From Pseudomonadota bacterium (GTDB taxonomy: Bacteria; Pseudomonadota; Alphaproteobacteria; Rhizobiales; Methylopilaceae): a DNA stretch of 64,000 nt. Position 1 is the stretch's first letter; each line of letters opens with the position of its first letter. Below are positions 15,835 to 25,984 of the stretch, one piece after another. Both the position numbers and the translations under genes were made by a program. The stretch spans positions 81,772 through 145,771 of the forward strand of contig JAEWFF010000073.1 of NCBI GenBank assembly GCA_023388965.1. The letters run 5' to 3'. The notes below the pieces were generated by a model, which was not told the DNA's origin, searched no databases, and was given only the letters and a program-made list of their open reading frames with translations.

Positions 15835-18252
15835 TCAGGCAACGCGGAAGCGGAAATTCCCGGCGCAATCGCGCAGCAAAGCAAGCGCTTCGTTTGCGGG
15901 CATCGGCCGGCCATAGGCATATCCCTGCCCGTGCGTACATCCCAGTTCGAGAAGCGTCCGCCCGGTTATCGTGTCCTCGACACCCTCGGCGATCACCGGC
16001 AGGTTCAGTCCGCGCGCCAGCGTTATGATCGCCGAGACGAATTTGCGGCTTTCCGGATTTGTCGCGATATCGCTGACGAAGGAACGGTCGATCTTCAGTT
16101 TGTCGAAGTTCAGTTCGTGCAGATGCTGCAGGCTCGAATAACCGGTGCCGAAATCGTCGAGCGCGACCTTGATCCCGCGATTGCGGAACAATTGCAGGAC
16201 CGCACGCGCCGCCTGAAAATCCTGGATCAGCGCATCTTCCGTAATCTCGACTTCGAGCCGCTCCGGCGCGATATCGTAATCACGCGCAACGCTCGCGATC
16301 ATGGTCGGAAGCAAGGGGTCTCCGAGTTGGTGCGGAGACAGATTGACGGACAGGGTCAGATGCTCCGGCCAATTGCGGGCCTCGCGGCAGGCCGCACCCA
16401 GCAGATGCCGCGTCAGGGCTTCGATGAGGCCGACTTCGGCGGCGATGTGAATGAAGACGCCGGGCGGCAGAATGCCCTTGGACGGATGGTTCCACCGCGC
16501 CAGCACTTCGAAACCGGAAATTGTGCCGAGCTTCAGATCCACGATCGGCTGATAATAGGCGACGATCTCGCCGGCGCGGATGCCCGCGCGCAGTTCCGCC
16601 TCGATCGATATCCGTTCCTTCAATTCGAGCAGCATGTCCTGCTCGAAGAAGCGGAAGCCGCCGCGCTCATCGCGCTTGGCGCGGTACATGGCAAGATCGG
16701 CCGCCCGCAAAAGCTCATCGGGATCGCCCGCGTCCCGCCATGACAGTGCGATGCCCAATGTGCCGCCGATTTCGACATGGCCCGTCTGCGTCGGAAACGG
16801 CGCCGACATAGCGCGCATGACATCGCGCGCCACGATCCGCGCACGCTCGACATCGCTGTCGTCGCATGTCAGCACAAGCGCGAATTCGTCGCCGCCGAGC
16901 CGCGCGACGAGGTCGCCGTCGCGCGCGATTGCTTTAAGCCGCCTTGCCGCCTCCTTCAGCACGAGATCGCCGACCGGATGACCGAGAAGGTCGTTCACCG
17001 GCTTGAACTTGTCGAGGTCGAGCACAAGCAGTGCGACGGGCTCGGGCGGAGATCGCCGGAACACGTTGAGAAGCCGGTCGTTGAGCAGGCGCCGATTGGC
17101 AAGCCCGGTCAGTTCGTCCATCCGTGCAAGCTCGCCGAGCCGCATATTGGCGTCCGCCAGACTGCGGTTCTTGTCGACGATGGTCGTTTCGTTGCGCGCC
17201 AGAAGATCGGCCGTGACGTTGAATGTATTGACGAGCTCCGCGAAATCCCGCGGCAGCTTGTCCGGATCGACACGCGTGTCGCGCCGGCCGGCGCCGAATG
17301 CCGAAGCCGCGTGCGTCAAGGCCCGGATCGGCTTGACGATGATGGTTTCGGCAAGCACCCACGCAATCGCGAAGATGGCGACAAAGAACAGGAGGTTCTT
17401 GCCGAACGCCTCGCGCGCAGCCGCCCGCACCGGTTCCATCAGCCTGCTCTCGGAAAATCCGATGATGACCCGCGCCCCGGAATCGGCGAGATCGGCGGAT
17501 GTGAACAGGCGGCGAATCCCGTCGGGGCCGAGGCCGTCGACAATCTTCTGGCCGGACAGGGCCTTGAACAGCGTATCGTTGGACAGATTGTGCCCGACCA
17601 GCCCGCGCGCCTTGCGGTCGGTCGAAACCACCGTCCCGGACCGGTCCACGAGCAGAACGGTCGTGTCCTCGCCACCGCCCATATTCTCCGCCACCTCGTT
17701 CAGGAAGCTGAGATCGAGGGACAGGATGATCACCGAATCGATCTTGCCCTCGTAATCGAAGCGCGGAGCCGCCGCGAGCACGATCGGCTCGTCATGGACG
17801 CGGCCCATCACGTAATCGCTGAGCACGAAGCGGTGCGTCGCCAGGACTTCCTTGAAATAGGCCCGGTCGGCCACGTTGACCGGCGGTTTGAGCGGCCCGG
17901 AACTGCAGACCAGATTGCCCTGCGCATCGGCGATGGTTATGGCGCGCAGCCAGCGGGAGTCGTGGGCGATCTCCTGGAAATCCTCCCCACAGGCATCCAC
18001 GCTGGGCGCCAGTTTGGTCACGATGCCAAGCAACAGCTTGGCCGCCGAGACGAATTCGTACTGCTGATAGGCCAGCCGGTCGGCCACCAGCGCCATGCGC
18101 GCCTTGACCTCGTCGCTCCGCTGATCGCGGCGCGCGGTGACTTCGAGATAGGAATCCAGCGCAAGCGCCAGCGCGGCGAGCGCCATCAAGGCAATCAGCC
18201 TTTGGCGTATGCCCATTCTCAACAAGGGACGCAGAGGCGGCAGAGGGCCCAT
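15835..18252 (-). CDS. Membrane c-di-GMP enzyme with dCache-like sensor, GGDEF and EAL domains
   Basis: An 805-residue protein. The N-terminal membrane helix (about 15-35) and a second at about 290-310 enclose a periplasmic dCache-like sensor of about 250 residues. A HAMP-like segment follows, then GGDEF and EAL domains. The cyclase motif GGDEF at 453-457 is intact, with an I-site RDGD nine residues before it. The phosphodiesterase domain has EVL at 582-584 in place of EAL, which is a common active variant. It also has VNLSPHQ, DDFGTGYSS at 699-707, KIDRSF at about 720 and AEGVED. All metal and substrate residues look present, so both activities are possible. The start may be the second ATG at 18216. 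Confidence 0.9.
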   Translation of the reverse strand: MGPLPPLRPLLRMGIRQRLIALMALAALALALDSYLEVTARRDQRSDEVKARMALVADRLAYQQYEFVSAAKLLLGIVTKLAPSVDACGEDFQEIAHDSRWLRAITIADAQGNLVCSSGPLKPPVNVADRAYFKEVLATHRFVLSDYVMGRVHDEPIVLAAAPRFDYEGKIDSVIILSLDLSFLNEVAENMGGGEDTTVLLVDRSGTVVSTDRKARGLVGHNLSNDTLFKALSGQKIVDGLGPDGIRRLFTSADLADSGARVIIGFSESRLMEPVRAAAREAFGKNLLFFVAIFAIAWVLAETIIVKPIRALTHAASAFGAGRRDTRVDPDKLPRDFAELVNTFNVTADLLARNETTIVDKNRSLADANMRLGELARMDELTGLANRRLLNDRLLNVFRRSPPEPVALLVLDLDKFKPVNDLLGHPVGDLVLKEAARRLKAIARDGDLVARLGGDEFALVLTCDDSDVERARIVARDVMRAMSAPFPTQTGHVEIGGTLGIALSWRDAGDPDELLRAADLAMYRAKRDERGGFRFFEQDMLLELKERISIEAELRAGIRAGEIVAYYQPIVDLKLGTISGFEVLARWNHPSKGILPPGVFIHIAAEVGLIEALTRHLLGAACREARNWPEHLTLSVNLSPHQLGDPLLPTMIASVARDYDIAPERLEVEITEDALIQDFQAARAVLQLFRNRGIKVALDDFGTGYSSLQHLHELNFDKLKIDRSFVSDIATNPESRKFVSAIITLARGLNLPVIAEGVEDTITGRTLLELGCTHGQGYAYGRPMPANEALALLRDCAGNFRFRVA

Positions 18253-18521
18253 TGCGGCAGAATGGGCCGACGGGATGAATATTGTCTTAGAAGGCGACCC
18301 GGGAATTTAATCGTTCCGGAATGCGGCGAATGCCCTCCCAAATCGCATTGACCCCCGCCCCGCTCTCCTCTAGAGAAAGCGCCGTGCGGGCCGTTTCGGC
18401 CCGCGCTTTGATTTTGCACGCACCCGTGGCCCGGCCGTTTTTTTCGGTCGAGAGCCTGTCGGCCCCTGAGAGGGGGTGCCAGGAGGGCGCGTCTCCCACT
18501 TCGCATTCAAGGGAACGCGAT

Positions 18522-19139
18522 ATGTCCAAGCGTCATGCTTCCAAGCATAAGATCGACCGCCGTCTCGGCGTAAACCTGTTCGGCCGCTCCAAGAGCCCGG
18601 TCAACCGCCGCGAATACGGCCCCGGCCAGCACGGCCAGCGCCGCAAGGGCAAGATTTCGGATTTCGGCACCCAGCTCCGCGCCAAGCAGAAGCTGAAGGG
18701 ATCCTACGGAGACATCTCCGAGAAGCAGTTCCACAAGATCTACGCCGAAGCCGCCCGCCTGAAGGGCGATACCTCGGCGAACCTGATCGGACTTCTGGAA
18801 TCGCGCCTTGATGCGGTCGTCTACCGCGCCAAGTTCGTGCCCACGATCTTCGCCGCCCGTCAGTTCATCAATCACGGTCACGTCAAGGTGAACGGAAAGC
18901 GCGTGAACATCGGCAGCGCCCGTCTCAAGGTCGGCGATGTGATCGAGGTCAAGGAATCGTCCAAGCAGATGGCGCTGGTGCTCGAAGCGGTCGCCCTGCC
19001 CGAGCGTGACGTGCCGGATTACATCTCGGCCGATCATTCCAAGATGACGGCGCAGTTCGTCCGCGTCCCGGCGCTCGGCGATGTGCCTTACCCGGTCCAG
19101 CAGGAGCCGAATCTGGTCGTCGAATATTATTCGCGCTGA
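18522..19139 (+). CDS. rpsD: 30S ribosomal protein S4
   Basis: A 205-residue ribosomal protein of full family length. It binds 16S rRNA early in assembly of the small subunit. The N-terminus reads [20 protein letters not shown], followed by the conserved [22 protein letters not shown]. The S4 RNA-binding domain lies at about 95-155 ([32 protein letters not shown]). The gene has its own terminator and a roughly 270-base leader region after the divergent GGDEF-EAL gene. A short GC-rich inverted repeat (AGGAGGGCGCGTCTCC) sits just upstream of the ATG. Autoregulation is known for S4 in other bacteria, but not through a motif I can identify here. Confidence 0.98.
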   Translation: MSKRHASKHKIDRRLGVNLFGRSKSPVNRREYGPGQHGQRRKGKISDFGTQLRAKQKLKGSYGDISEKQFHKIYAEAARLKGDTSANLIGLLESRLDAVVYRAKFVPTIFAARQFINHGHVKVNGKRVNIGSARLKVGDVIEVKESSKQMALVLEAVALPERDVPDYISADHSKMTAQFVRVPALGDVPYPVQQEPNLVVEYYSR

Positions 19140-19164
19140 TCGGATTTTCCGTTCCCGGAAATGC

Positions 19165-19192
19165 AAAAGCCGCCCTTCGGGGCGGCTTTTTT
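19165..19192. terminator. Bidirectional terminator between rpsD and grxD
   Basis: AAAAGCCGCCC, loop TTCG, GGGCGGCTTTTTT. The UUCG-type loop and the A-run and T-run on the two sides make it work in both directions for the convergent rpsD and grxD genes. Confidence 0.92.
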
Positions 19193-19215
19193 CTTATGCG
19201 CGGAAAAAACGGGCT

Positions 19216-19548
19216 TTAGGAAGTCTGCTTCACCGGCAGGCCCTTGGAGGCGAAAAGCTGCTGCAGCTCGCCGGCCTGGAACATTTCACGGACGATGTCG
19301 CAGCCGCCCACGAATTCGCCCTTCACGTAAAGCTGGGGGATCGTCGGCCAGTTGGAGAATTCCTTGATGCCGTTGCGCACGCCATCGTCATCCAGCACGT
19401 TCACATCCTTGTAGGGCGTGCCGAGATATTCGAGAATCTGCACCACCTGCCCGGAAAAGCCGCACATCGGGAACTGCTTCGTGCCTTTCATGAAAAGCAC
19501 GACATCGTTACCGTCGACATTCTGTTTGATCTGTTCGAGAGCGTTCAT
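19216..19548 (-). CDS. grxD: Monothiol glutaredoxin, CGFS type
   Basis: A 110-residue Grx4-type glutaredoxin that carries and transfers iron-sulfur clusters, usually as a heterodimer with BolA. The active site is C29-G-F-S32 in [12 protein letters not shown]. The glutathione-binding parts [20 protein letters not shown] are complete. It lies 57 bases downstream of bolA on the same strand, which matches the known protein partnership, and ends at the shared terminator with rpsD. It is last in the purL-bolA-grxD group. Confidence 0.96.
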   Translation of the reverse strand: MNALEQIKQNVDGNDVVLFMKGTKQFPMCGFSGQVVQILEYLGTPYKDVNVLDDDGVRNGIKEFSNWPTIPQLYVKGEFVGGCDIVREMFQAGELQQLFASKGLPVKQTS

Positions 19549-19605
19549 CTTTCTGCCTCCTCGGCCGGTTCAAGGGCGGCCGGTGTACGCCATATAAGAA
19601 CGGAT

Positions 19606-19842
19606 TTACGGATTGGGAGCCGAGGTCTGCAAGGCCAGCGCGTGCAACACGCCGCCCATGCGTCCCTGTAGCGCGGCATAGACCATCTGGTGCTGCTGCA
19701 CGCGGCTTTTGCCACGAAACGCCTCGGATATGACGGTCGCGGCATAATGGTCGCCATCGCCCGCCAGATCCTTGATCGTGACCTGGGCGTCGGGAAAGGC
19801 GTCCTTGATCATTCTCTCGATATCGCTGGCGGCCATCGCCAT
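19606..19842 (-). CDS. bolA: BolA family protein
   Basis: A 78-residue BolA-like protein that partners monothiol glutaredoxins in iron-sulfur cluster handling. The conserved core is SEAFRGKSRVQQHQMVYAALQGRM, with the cluster-binding histidine in QQHQMVYA. The best start is the ATG at 19842, six bases downstream of a possible in-frame TTG. The ATG at 19836 is another possibility. GGGGA lies upstream. The TTG reading would overlap the purL stop codon. It sits between purL and grxD, and all three probably share a transcript. Confidence 0.92.
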   Translation of the reverse strand: MAMAASDIERMIKDAFPDAQVTIKDLAGDGDHYAATVISEAFRGKSRVQQHQMVYAALQGRMGGVLHALALQTSAPNP

Positions 19843-19844
19843 GG

Positions 19845-22052
19845 TCAATTCCCCGCTTGCGCCATATAGGCTGGGAACCAGCCTTCATGCGCTTCTCGAA
19901 GTTCGGCGAGCGACAGGCTCTCGCCCTCCGGCAACGCCAACGCAGCGCTGCCCGTGATGCCGAGCTTGAGCGCGGGAACGCCCGCCGCCTTCGCATCGGC
20001 CAATATTCTGTCAGGATCGGAAGTCGTAACGAGATAGCGCCCCTGGTCCTCGCCGAACAAGGCGGCGTGCGCCGGCACGCGCGCAGGCAGCGTCTCGATC
20101 CTTGCGCCGATATCGCCCGCCATCGCCATTTCGGCGAGCCCCACGGCAAGTCCGCCGTCCGACAGATCGTGCGCCGCTGAAACGCGCCCGGCGAGAATTG
20201 CCGTACGCACGAAATCGCCGTTTCGCTTCTCGGCGTCGAGATCGACCGGGGGCGGCGCGCCCTCCTCGCGATTTTCGATCAGCCACAGATAGACGGATGA
20301 GCCGAGCCAGCCGGCCGTCTCGCCGATCAGGACGATCGCTTCACCCTCGGCCTTGAAATCGAGCGAGGCGGATTTCGCCACATCGTCGACGACGCCGACG
20401 CCGCCGATCGTTGGCGTCGGCAGGATGCCGCGCCCCTGCGTCTCGTTGTAGAGCGAGACATTGCCCGACACGACCGGGAAATCCAGCGCCGCGCAGGCGG
20501 CTCCGATGCCCTTCAGGCAGCCGACGAACTGACCCATGATTTCAGGGCGTTCCGGATTGCCGAAATTCAGATTGTCGGTGAGCGCGAGCGGGCGTCCGCC
20601 AACCGCCGTGATGTTGCGCCAGGCTTCCGCCACCGCCTGTTTGCCTCCCTCGAACGGATCGGCCTCGCAATAGCGCGGAGTCACGTCGCAGGTCAGCGCC
20701 AGTCCTTTCGGGCCGTCGTCGAGCCGCACCACGGCCGCATCGCCGCCCGGACGCTGCACGGTGTTGCCAAGGATCAGATGGTCGTATTGCTCGTAGACCC
20801 AGCGCTTCGAGCAGAGCTCCGGCGAACCGATCAAAGTCTTCAGAGCGCCGGCCAGCGATTTGGGCGCCGCCACCTGATCGGCCGTAATGACGGGGCGCTT
20901 TGGCGTCTCGACCCACGGACGGTCGTAGATGGGCGCCTCGTCGCCGAGTTCCTTGATCGGCAGATCGGCCCATTCCTTGCCCTGATGCCAGACGCGGAAG
21001 CGCAGATCGTCGGTCGTGTGCCCGACCACCGCGAAATCGAGCCCCCATTTCTTGAAGACGGCTTTCGCGACCTCTTCCTTGGCGGGATCGAGTACCATGA
21101 GCATGCGCTCCTGGCTCTCCGACAGCATCATCTCGTAAGCCGTCATGCCGTCTTCGCGCGTCGGTACGCTGTCGAGGTCGAGCTTGACGCCGAGATTGCC
21201 CTTGGCGCCCATTTCCACGGACGACGAGGTCAGGCCCGCCGCGCCCATATCCTGAATGGCCACCACCGCGCCGGTGCCCATCAGTTCCAGAGTGGCTTCG
21301 AGCAGCAGCTTTTCAGCGAAGGGATCGCCAACCTGCACGGTCGGCCGTTTCTCGTCCGACGCATCGTCGAATTCGGCCGAGGCCATGGTCGCACCGTGGA
21401 TGCCGTCGCGCCCGGTCTTGGAGCCGAGATAGACGATCGGATTTCCGACGCCGGTCGCCTTGGCATAGAAAATCGAATCCGTGCGGCAGATGCCCACCGC
21501 CATCGCATTGACGAGAATGTTGCCGTCATAGCGCGTGTGGAAACCCACCTGCCCGCCGACCGTCGGCACGCCGAACGCATTTCCGTAGCCGCCGATGCCG
21601 GAGACTACGCCCGAAATCAGATGCCGCGTCTTCGGATGATCCGGATCGCCGAACCGCAGCGCGTTCAACGCCGCGATCGGCCGCGCGCCCATTGTGAAGA
21701 CATCGCGCAGGATGCCGCCGACGCCGGTCGCCGCGCCCTGATAGGGCTCGATGAAGCTTGGATGGTTGTGGCTTTCCATCTTGAACACCACGGCCATGCC
21801 GTCGCCGACATCGATCACGCCGGCGTTCTCGCCCGGCCCCTGGATCACCCAGGGCGCCTTGGTCGGCAGGCCTTTGAGGTGAAGGCGCGAGCTTTTGTAC
21901 GAGCAGTGCTCGTTCCACATCGCCGAAAAGATGCCAAGCTCGGTCAAGGTCGGCTCGCGGCCGATCAGATCGAGAATGCGCTCATATTCGTCGGGTTTGA
22001 GCCCGTGCTGGGCAACAAGTTCAGGCGTGATGGCAGAGGCGGATACCGCCAT
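19845..22052 (-). CDS. purL: Phosphoribosylformylglycinamidine synthase, subunit PurL
   Basis: A 735-residue small-type PurL, the ATP-dependent synthetase that converts FGAR to FGAM in de novo purine synthesis, acting with PurQ (glutaminase) and PurS. Family hallmarks include the N-terminal [50 protein letters not shown], the [13 protein letters not shown] segment ([13 protein letters not shown]) and the late [17 protein letters not shown]. The length is right for the type that needs PurS and PurQ. All three are in the window, but PurL is separated from purQ by an opposite-strand vWA gene. It is followed closely by bolA and grxD. Confidence 0.98.
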   Translation of the reverse strand: MAVSASAITPELVAQHGLKPDEYERILDLIGREPTLTELGIFSAMWNEHCSYKSSRLHLKGLPTKAPWVIQGPGENAGVIDVGDGMAVVFKMESHNHPSFIEPYQGAATGVGGILRDVFTMGARPIAALNALRFGDPDHPKTRHLISGVVSGIGGYGNAFGVPTVGGQVGFHTRYDGNILVNAMAVGICRTDSIFYAKATGVGNPIVYLGSKTGRDGIHGATMASAEFDDASDEKRPTVQVGDPFAEKLLLEATLELMGTGAVVAIQDMGAAGLTSSSVEMGAKGNLGVKLDLDSVPTREDGMTAYEMMLSESQERMLMVLDPAKEEVAKAVFKKWGLDFAVVGHTTDDLRFRVWHQGKEWADLPIKELGDEAPIYDRPWVETPKRPVITADQVAAPKSLAGALKTLIGSPELCSKRWVYEQYDHLILGNTVQRPGGDAAVVRLDDGPKGLALTCDVTPRYCEADPFEGGKQAVAEAWRNITAVGGRPLALTDNLNFGNPERPEIMGQFVGCLKGIGAACAALDFPVVSGNVSLYNETQGRGILPTPTIGGVGVVDDVAKSASLDFKAEGEAIVLIGETAGWLGSSVYLWLIENREEGAPPPVDLDAEKRNGDFVRTAILAGRVSAAHDLSDGGLAVGLAEMAMAGDIGARIETLPARVPAHAALFGEDQGRYLVTTSDPDRILADAKAAGVPALKLGITGSAALALPEGESLSLAELREAHEGWFPAYMAQAGN

Positions 22053-22322
22053 GGGCTCACTCTGGGATTCGGCCGCGGGAGGGTTCGCCTTGGGATAGCC
22101 GCTCGGCCCCCGTCAGGCAAACGGATTCGGGCTCCTGCGGCCACACGGCCCGGGCGGCAGCCCGCATAAACCGGGAAATGTTAAGGTAATCCGCAGGTAA
22201 ATATTAAGCCTGCAAAACACTATTCTCGAAATCGCGTCTCTTTTAAGCGAGATTCAGATTTAGAGCGGATATTCGGCTGGTATATCCGGCGCCGTTTTCT
22301 GGCAGCCGACCGAGGCCGACCA

Positions 22323-23585
22323 ATGTTCAACCGCTTCCGCGCCGAAAAATCCGGCAGCGTTCTGGTGATCTTCGCACTGTCATTCCTGGTGCTGATCGGC
22401 GCGATCGGTCTGGCCATCGATTATGCGCGTGCCGTGGAAGCGCGCAGCCGCCTTCAGGCCGCCGTCGATTCCACCGCTCTGGCCCTTGCCCACGCCGACC
22501 GCGATATGTCCGAAGCCGACCTGAATGTCTTGGCAAACAGCATTCTGGCGCAGAATTTCCCCGCCAATCCCGACATTCTCGACGGCACGCTCGACGTCCA
22601 GCGCGGCAAGGATTTCATCTCGGTGACGAGCACGGCCGAGATAAAGACGATCCTGATGAACGTGCTCGGCATCCGCAGCACGTCCATCGCGGCGGAGGGT
22701 CAGGCCATATGGGGGTCGGTAAAGCTCGAAGTCGCGCTCGTCCTCGACAATTCAGGATCCATGGCCGACGACAATCGGCTTGTCGAACTGAAGAAGGCGG
22801 CCAAGGAACTGATCAACATCCTCGAAGACGCCGCGTTCGAGCCCGGAACCGTCAAGATCGGGCTCGTTCCGTTCGCATCGTCCGTCCGCGTCCAGCCAGC
22901 CACTTACAAGAACGCGAACTGGATTCGTTTTGACGAAATATGCAGCGGAAGCGGCCGGAACCGTCGCTGCAACCCCTTCGACAAGGACGACTGGGACGGC
23001 TGCCTGAAGGATCGCGACAAGAATTACGATGTCACCGACGGCGACTTTTCCTCGGCAACCAATGCCACGAAATATCCGGCCATCGAGCTCTGCCCTACCA
23101 CCGGCAACTCAAAGACAAACGAGAACAAACTAGGCTACATCACACCGCTCAGCGAGAATTTCGACAGCATGCGAACAGCTGTCGATGCGATGAGAGCGGG
23201 TGGCTACACCAATCTGACAATCGGCATCGCAATGGGCATGTCCATATTATCGCACCAGGCGCCGTTCACTGAAGGTGTGGACCCCAGCATCCCGACGGAC
23301 CAGAAAACGGAAAAAATCATTATCGCGCTCAGCGATGGCGAAAATACCCGGAACGGGCACGGCGACAGCAAAAACACGATCAATACGCGCAACAAGCAGG
23401 CCTGCACCAATGCCAAGGCCGCCGGAATCTACGTTTATACGATCCTTCTCGTTGACGGCGACAAGAACCTGTTGACCCAATGCGCATCGCCGAGTGGCTT
23501 CGAGCTCGTCGAGGACGCTGCCAAACTGCTGACGACCTTCCGCACTATCGGCGCGAAAATCACAAAACTGCGGCTCGGGAAATAA
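22323..23585 (+). CDS. TadG-like pilus protein with von Willebrand A domain
   Basis: A 420-residue protein with a short N-terminal cytoplasmic tail and one membrane helix (about 12-32), in the TadE/TadG style (RAEKSGSVLVIFALSFLVLIGAIGLAIDYARAVE). The outer part is a vWA domain. Its metal site starts at D142-N-S-G-S146 and continues with the later TIGIAMGMSIL and IIALSDGENT segments. A 90-residue insert with four Cys (residues about 205-262) sits inside it. TadG-like proteins belong to Flp/Tad pilus systems, but no other tad gene is near. Codon use looks less GC-biased than that of its neighbours. It lies on the opposite strand to the purine genes around it. Confidence 0.8.
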   Translation: MFNRFRAEKSGSVLVIFALSFLVLIGAIGLAIDYARAVEARSRLQAAVDSTALALAHADRDMSEADLNVLANSILAQNFPANPDILDGTLDVQRGKDFISVTSTAEIKTILMNVLGIRSTSIAAEGQAIWGSVKLEVALVLDNSGSMADDNRLVELKKAAKELINILEDAAFEPGTVKIGLVPFASSVRVQPATYKNANWIRFDEICSGSGRNRRCNPFDKDDWDGCLKDRDKNYDVTDGDFSSATNATKYPAIELCPTTGNSKTNENKLGYITPLSENFDSMRTAVDAMRAGGYTNLTIGIAMGMSILSHQAPFTEGVDPSIPTDQKTEKIIIALSDGENTRNGHGDSKNTINTRNKQACTNAKAAGIYVYTILLVDGDKNLLTQCASPSGFELVEDAAKLLTTFRTIGAKITKLRLGK

Positions 23586-23594
23586 TAACGGGGC

Positions 23595-24293
23595 TTACGC
23601 CGCGCGCGGCCTCTCGGCGGCAATGCTCTGGAACAGAGCTACGCCGTCTGTACCGCCGACCAGCGGATCGATCAGGTTTTCCGGATGGGGCATCATGCCG
23701 AGCACGTTGAAGGTCTCGGAGTAAATACCGGCAATCGCGTTCGCCGATCCGTTGGGGCTGTTCATCGCGACATTGCCCTGCGCGTCGCAATAGCGGAACG
23801 CCACGCGCCCCTCGCCTTCGATCCGCGCCAAGGTCTCCGCATCGGCGAGGTAATTGCCGTCACCATGCGCAACCGCAACCTCGACTACCTGCCCCTTGTC
23901 GTACAGATGCGTGAATGCGGTGTCGTTACGCTCCACCCGCAGATGCTGCGCGCGGCAGACGAATTTCAGATGTGCGTTGCGCAAGAGAACGCCCGGCAGA
24001 AGTCCGCTTTCGATCAGGATCTGAAAGCCGTTGCAGATGCCGATCACGAGGCCGCCCCGCTCCGCATGGGCGCGCACGGCATCCATGACCGGCGAGCGCG
24101 CGGCAATTGCCCCGCAGCGCAGATAATCGCCATAGGAAAAGCCACCGGGCAAAAGCACGATATCGGTGCCGGACGGAAGCTCGGTCTCGCCGTGCCAGAC
24201 GATCTTCGCGTCCTGCCCTGTCGCCATTTTCAGGGCGCGGGCGGCATCGCGCTCGCGATTGGAGCCCGGAAAGAGGATGACGGCGGATTTCAT
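23595..24293 (-). CDS. purQ: Phosphoribosylformylglycinamidine synthase, glutaminase subunit PurQ
   Basis: A 232-residue class I glutamine amidotransferase that supplies ammonia to PurL. The nucleophile is C87 in GICNGFQIL, and the partners are H203 and E205 in GMMPHPEN. The N-terminus [14 protein letters not shown] is typical. The ATG at 24293 overlaps the end of purS by four bases, and this was preferred over an upstream in-frame start. It is last in the purC-purS-purQ operon. It ends nine bases from the convergent TadG-like gene. Confidence 0.97.
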   Translation of the reverse strand: MKSAVILFPGSNRERDAARALKMATGQDAKIVWHGETELPSGTDIVLLPGGFSYGDYLRCGAIAARSPVMDAVRAHAERGGLVIGICNGFQILIESGLLPGVLLRNAHLKFVCRAQHLRVERNDTAFTHLYDKGQVVEVAVAHGDGNYLADAETLARIEGEGRVAFRYCDAQGNVAMNSPNGSANAIAGIYSETFNVLGMMPHPENLIDPLVGGTDGVALFQSIAAERPRAA

Positions 24294-24532
24294 CCCGCAA
24301 TCTCCACGCGGTAACTCTCGATCACCGTGTTGGCCAGCAGCTTCTCGCACATCTGCTTGATCTCGGCCTCGGCCTTCGCCTTGTCGGTGCCGGCGAGTTC
24401 GAGATCGAACACCTTGCCCTGGCGCACGCTGTCCACGCCGTCGAAGCCGAGCGATTTCAGCGCGCCCTCGATCGCCTTGCCCTGCGGGTCGAGTACGGAC
24501 GTTTTAAGTGTTACGGTCACACGCGCTTTCAT
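24290..24532 (-). CDS. purS: Phosphoribosylformylglycinamidine synthase subunit PurS
   Basis: An 80-residue PurS, the small structural subunit that joins PurL and PurQ. The pattern [29 protein letters not shown], with [11 protein letters not shown] and [17 protein letters not shown], is that of the whole family, and the length is normal. The gene is one base from the end of purC and overlaps purQ by four bases, so the three are translated as a unit. Confidence 0.97.
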   Translation of the reverse strand: MKARVTVTLKTSVLDPQGKAIEGALKSLGFDGVDSVRQGKVFDLELAGTDKAKAEAEIKQMCEKLLANTVIESYRVEIAG

Positions 24533-24533
24533 C

Positions 24534-25304
24534 TTACCCCTTCACCAGAGTCGGGCCGGGACTGGCAACCGGATTGTCGCTCTCGCTGAGAATGCCGAGG
24601 CGTTTGGCGACTTCGCTATAGGCCTCGACCAGCCCGCCGAGATCGCGGCGGAAGCGGTCCTTGTCCATCTTCTCGTTGGTCTTCATGTCCCAGAGGCGGC
24701 ACGAATCCGGGCTGATCTCGTCGGCGACGACGATCCGCACCATGTCGTTCTCCCACAGGCGGCCGCACTCCATCTTGAAATCGACAAGACGGATGCCGGC
24801 GCCCAGAAACAGGCCCGAAAGGAAGTCGTTGACGCGGATCGCGAGCGACATGATGTCGTCGATTTCCTGCGGCGAGGCCCAGCCGAAGGCCGTGATGTGC
24901 TCCTCGGACACCATCGGGTCTCCGAGCGCATCGTTCTTGTAATAGAATTCGATGATCGAGCGCGGAAGCTGCGTGCCTTCCTCGATGCCGAGGCGCGTCG
25001 ACAGCGAACCCGCCGCCACATTGCGCACAACGCATTCGAGCGGGATGATCTCGACTTCGCGGATCAACTGCTCGCGCATGTTCAGGCGGCGCATGAAATG
25101 CGTCGGTACGCCGATATCGTTCAGATTCTGGAAGATGTATTCCGAAATCCGGTTGTTGAGCACGCCCTTGCCATCGATGATGTCGTGCTTCTTGGCGTTG
25201 AAGGCAGTCGCATCGTCCTTGAAGTGCTGGACGAGCGTTCCAGGCTCGGGACCCTCATAAAGGATCTTCGCCTTGCCTTCGTAAATGCGGCGGCGGCGGT
25301 TCAT
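24534..25304 (-). CDS. purC: Phosphoribosylaminoimidazole-succinocarboxamide synthase (SAICAR synthetase)
   Basis: A 256-residue enzyme that ligates aspartate to CAIR in purine synthesis. The N-terminus is the classic [27 protein letters not shown]. Later motifs are [21 protein letters not shown] and [12 protein letters not shown] followed by [15 protein letters not shown]. The ATG at 25304 was chosen because the family begins within a few residues of it; an upstream extension is possible but unlike the family. It is the first gene of purC-purS-purQ. A 205-base gap separates it from the divergent ATPase zeta gene, and both promoters should lie there. Confidence 0.97.
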   Translation of the reverse strand: MNRRRRIYEGKAKILYEGPEPGTLVQHFKDDATAFNAKKHDIIDGKGVLNNRISEYIFQNLNDIGVPTHFMRRLNMREQLIREVEIIPLECVVRNVAAGSLSTRLGIEEGTQLPRSIIEFYYKNDALGDPMVSEEHITAFGWASPQEIDDIMSLAIRVNDFLSGLFLGAGIRLVDFKMECGRLWENDMVRIVVADEISPDSCRLWDMKTNEKMDKDRFRRDLGGLVEAYSEVAKRLGILSESDNPVASPGPTLVKG

Positions 25305-25509
25305 AGTCGGTACCAGTCTAAAGATGTCATGGGCGGGTATTTGGGCAGCCGAATCGGACGCTGGCTGGGCCATCCCGCCGCGAGGGAGGAACCTAGCCCA
25401 AGCGCCCGGGCGATACAACGCGGCCAAGGGTCCGGCTCACAGCCGTTGATTTGGACCTTCCGCCAGCATATCTCATCGCCTTAACAACTGAATCCTTGGG
25501 AGGAATTGC

Positions 25510-25824
25510 ATGATCACGTTCGACGACCGCAAGGACGCCTTCGAGCGCAAATTCATCCTCGACGAGGAGCAGAAGTTCCGCGCGGTCGCCCGGCGCAACC
25601 GCCAGCTCGGCGAATGGGCCGCGGGCAAGCTCGGCAAGAGCGGCGGCGAGGCGGAAGCCTATGCCAAGGAGGTCGTCGCCGCCGATTTCGCCGAAGCCGG
25701 CGAAGAGGACGTGTTCCGCAAGGTGCGGACCGATCTTCCGGCCTCGGTTTCCGACGAGGACATCCGCCAGACCATGCAGGCTCTGCTGGAAAAGGCGGCA
25801 GCCGAGGTGAAAGCCGGCTCCTGA
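25510..25824 (+). CDS. F1F0-ATPase inhibitory zeta subunit (DUF1476)
   Basis: A 104-residue helical protein of the DUF1476 family, the alphaproteobacterial inhibitor of F1-ATPase first characterised in Paracoccus. The N-terminal inhibitory stretch reads TFDDRKDAFERKFILDEEQKF, followed by VARRNRQLGEWAAGKLG and the C-terminal DEDIRQTMQALLEKAA. It blocks ATP hydrolysis by F1 under low energy. GGAGG precedes the ATG by six bases. It lies divergent from purC, a neighbourhood seen in several Hyphomicrobiales. The atp genes themselves are not in the window. Confidence 0.93.
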   Translation: MITFDDRKDAFERKFILDEEQKFRAVARRNRQLGEWAAGKLGKSGGEAEAYAKEVVAADFAEAGEEDVFRKVRTDLPASVSDEDIRQTMQALLEKAAAEVKAGS

Positions 25825-25984
25825 CGGGAACCTCTGCCGCATTGCCGCCACGGCAAAGCCGGATTTCCGTCTGGATTCAGTACTTTCCAGCGGAGAGCTG
25901 GAACCGGGGCTTAAATTCTCACGTTTGGCGGATGAGTGTGCGCGCGACTGCGCGCCACCGCAAATCCAACAGCGGAGAAAGCCG

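Noticed and set aside
20778..22169. A 463-codon plus-strand frame
   Set aside because: It is antisense to purL, whose motifs are unambiguous.
22181..22207. Two TTAA motifs before the TadG-like gene as a CtrA box
   Set aside because: They are separated by about 19 bases and not seven.
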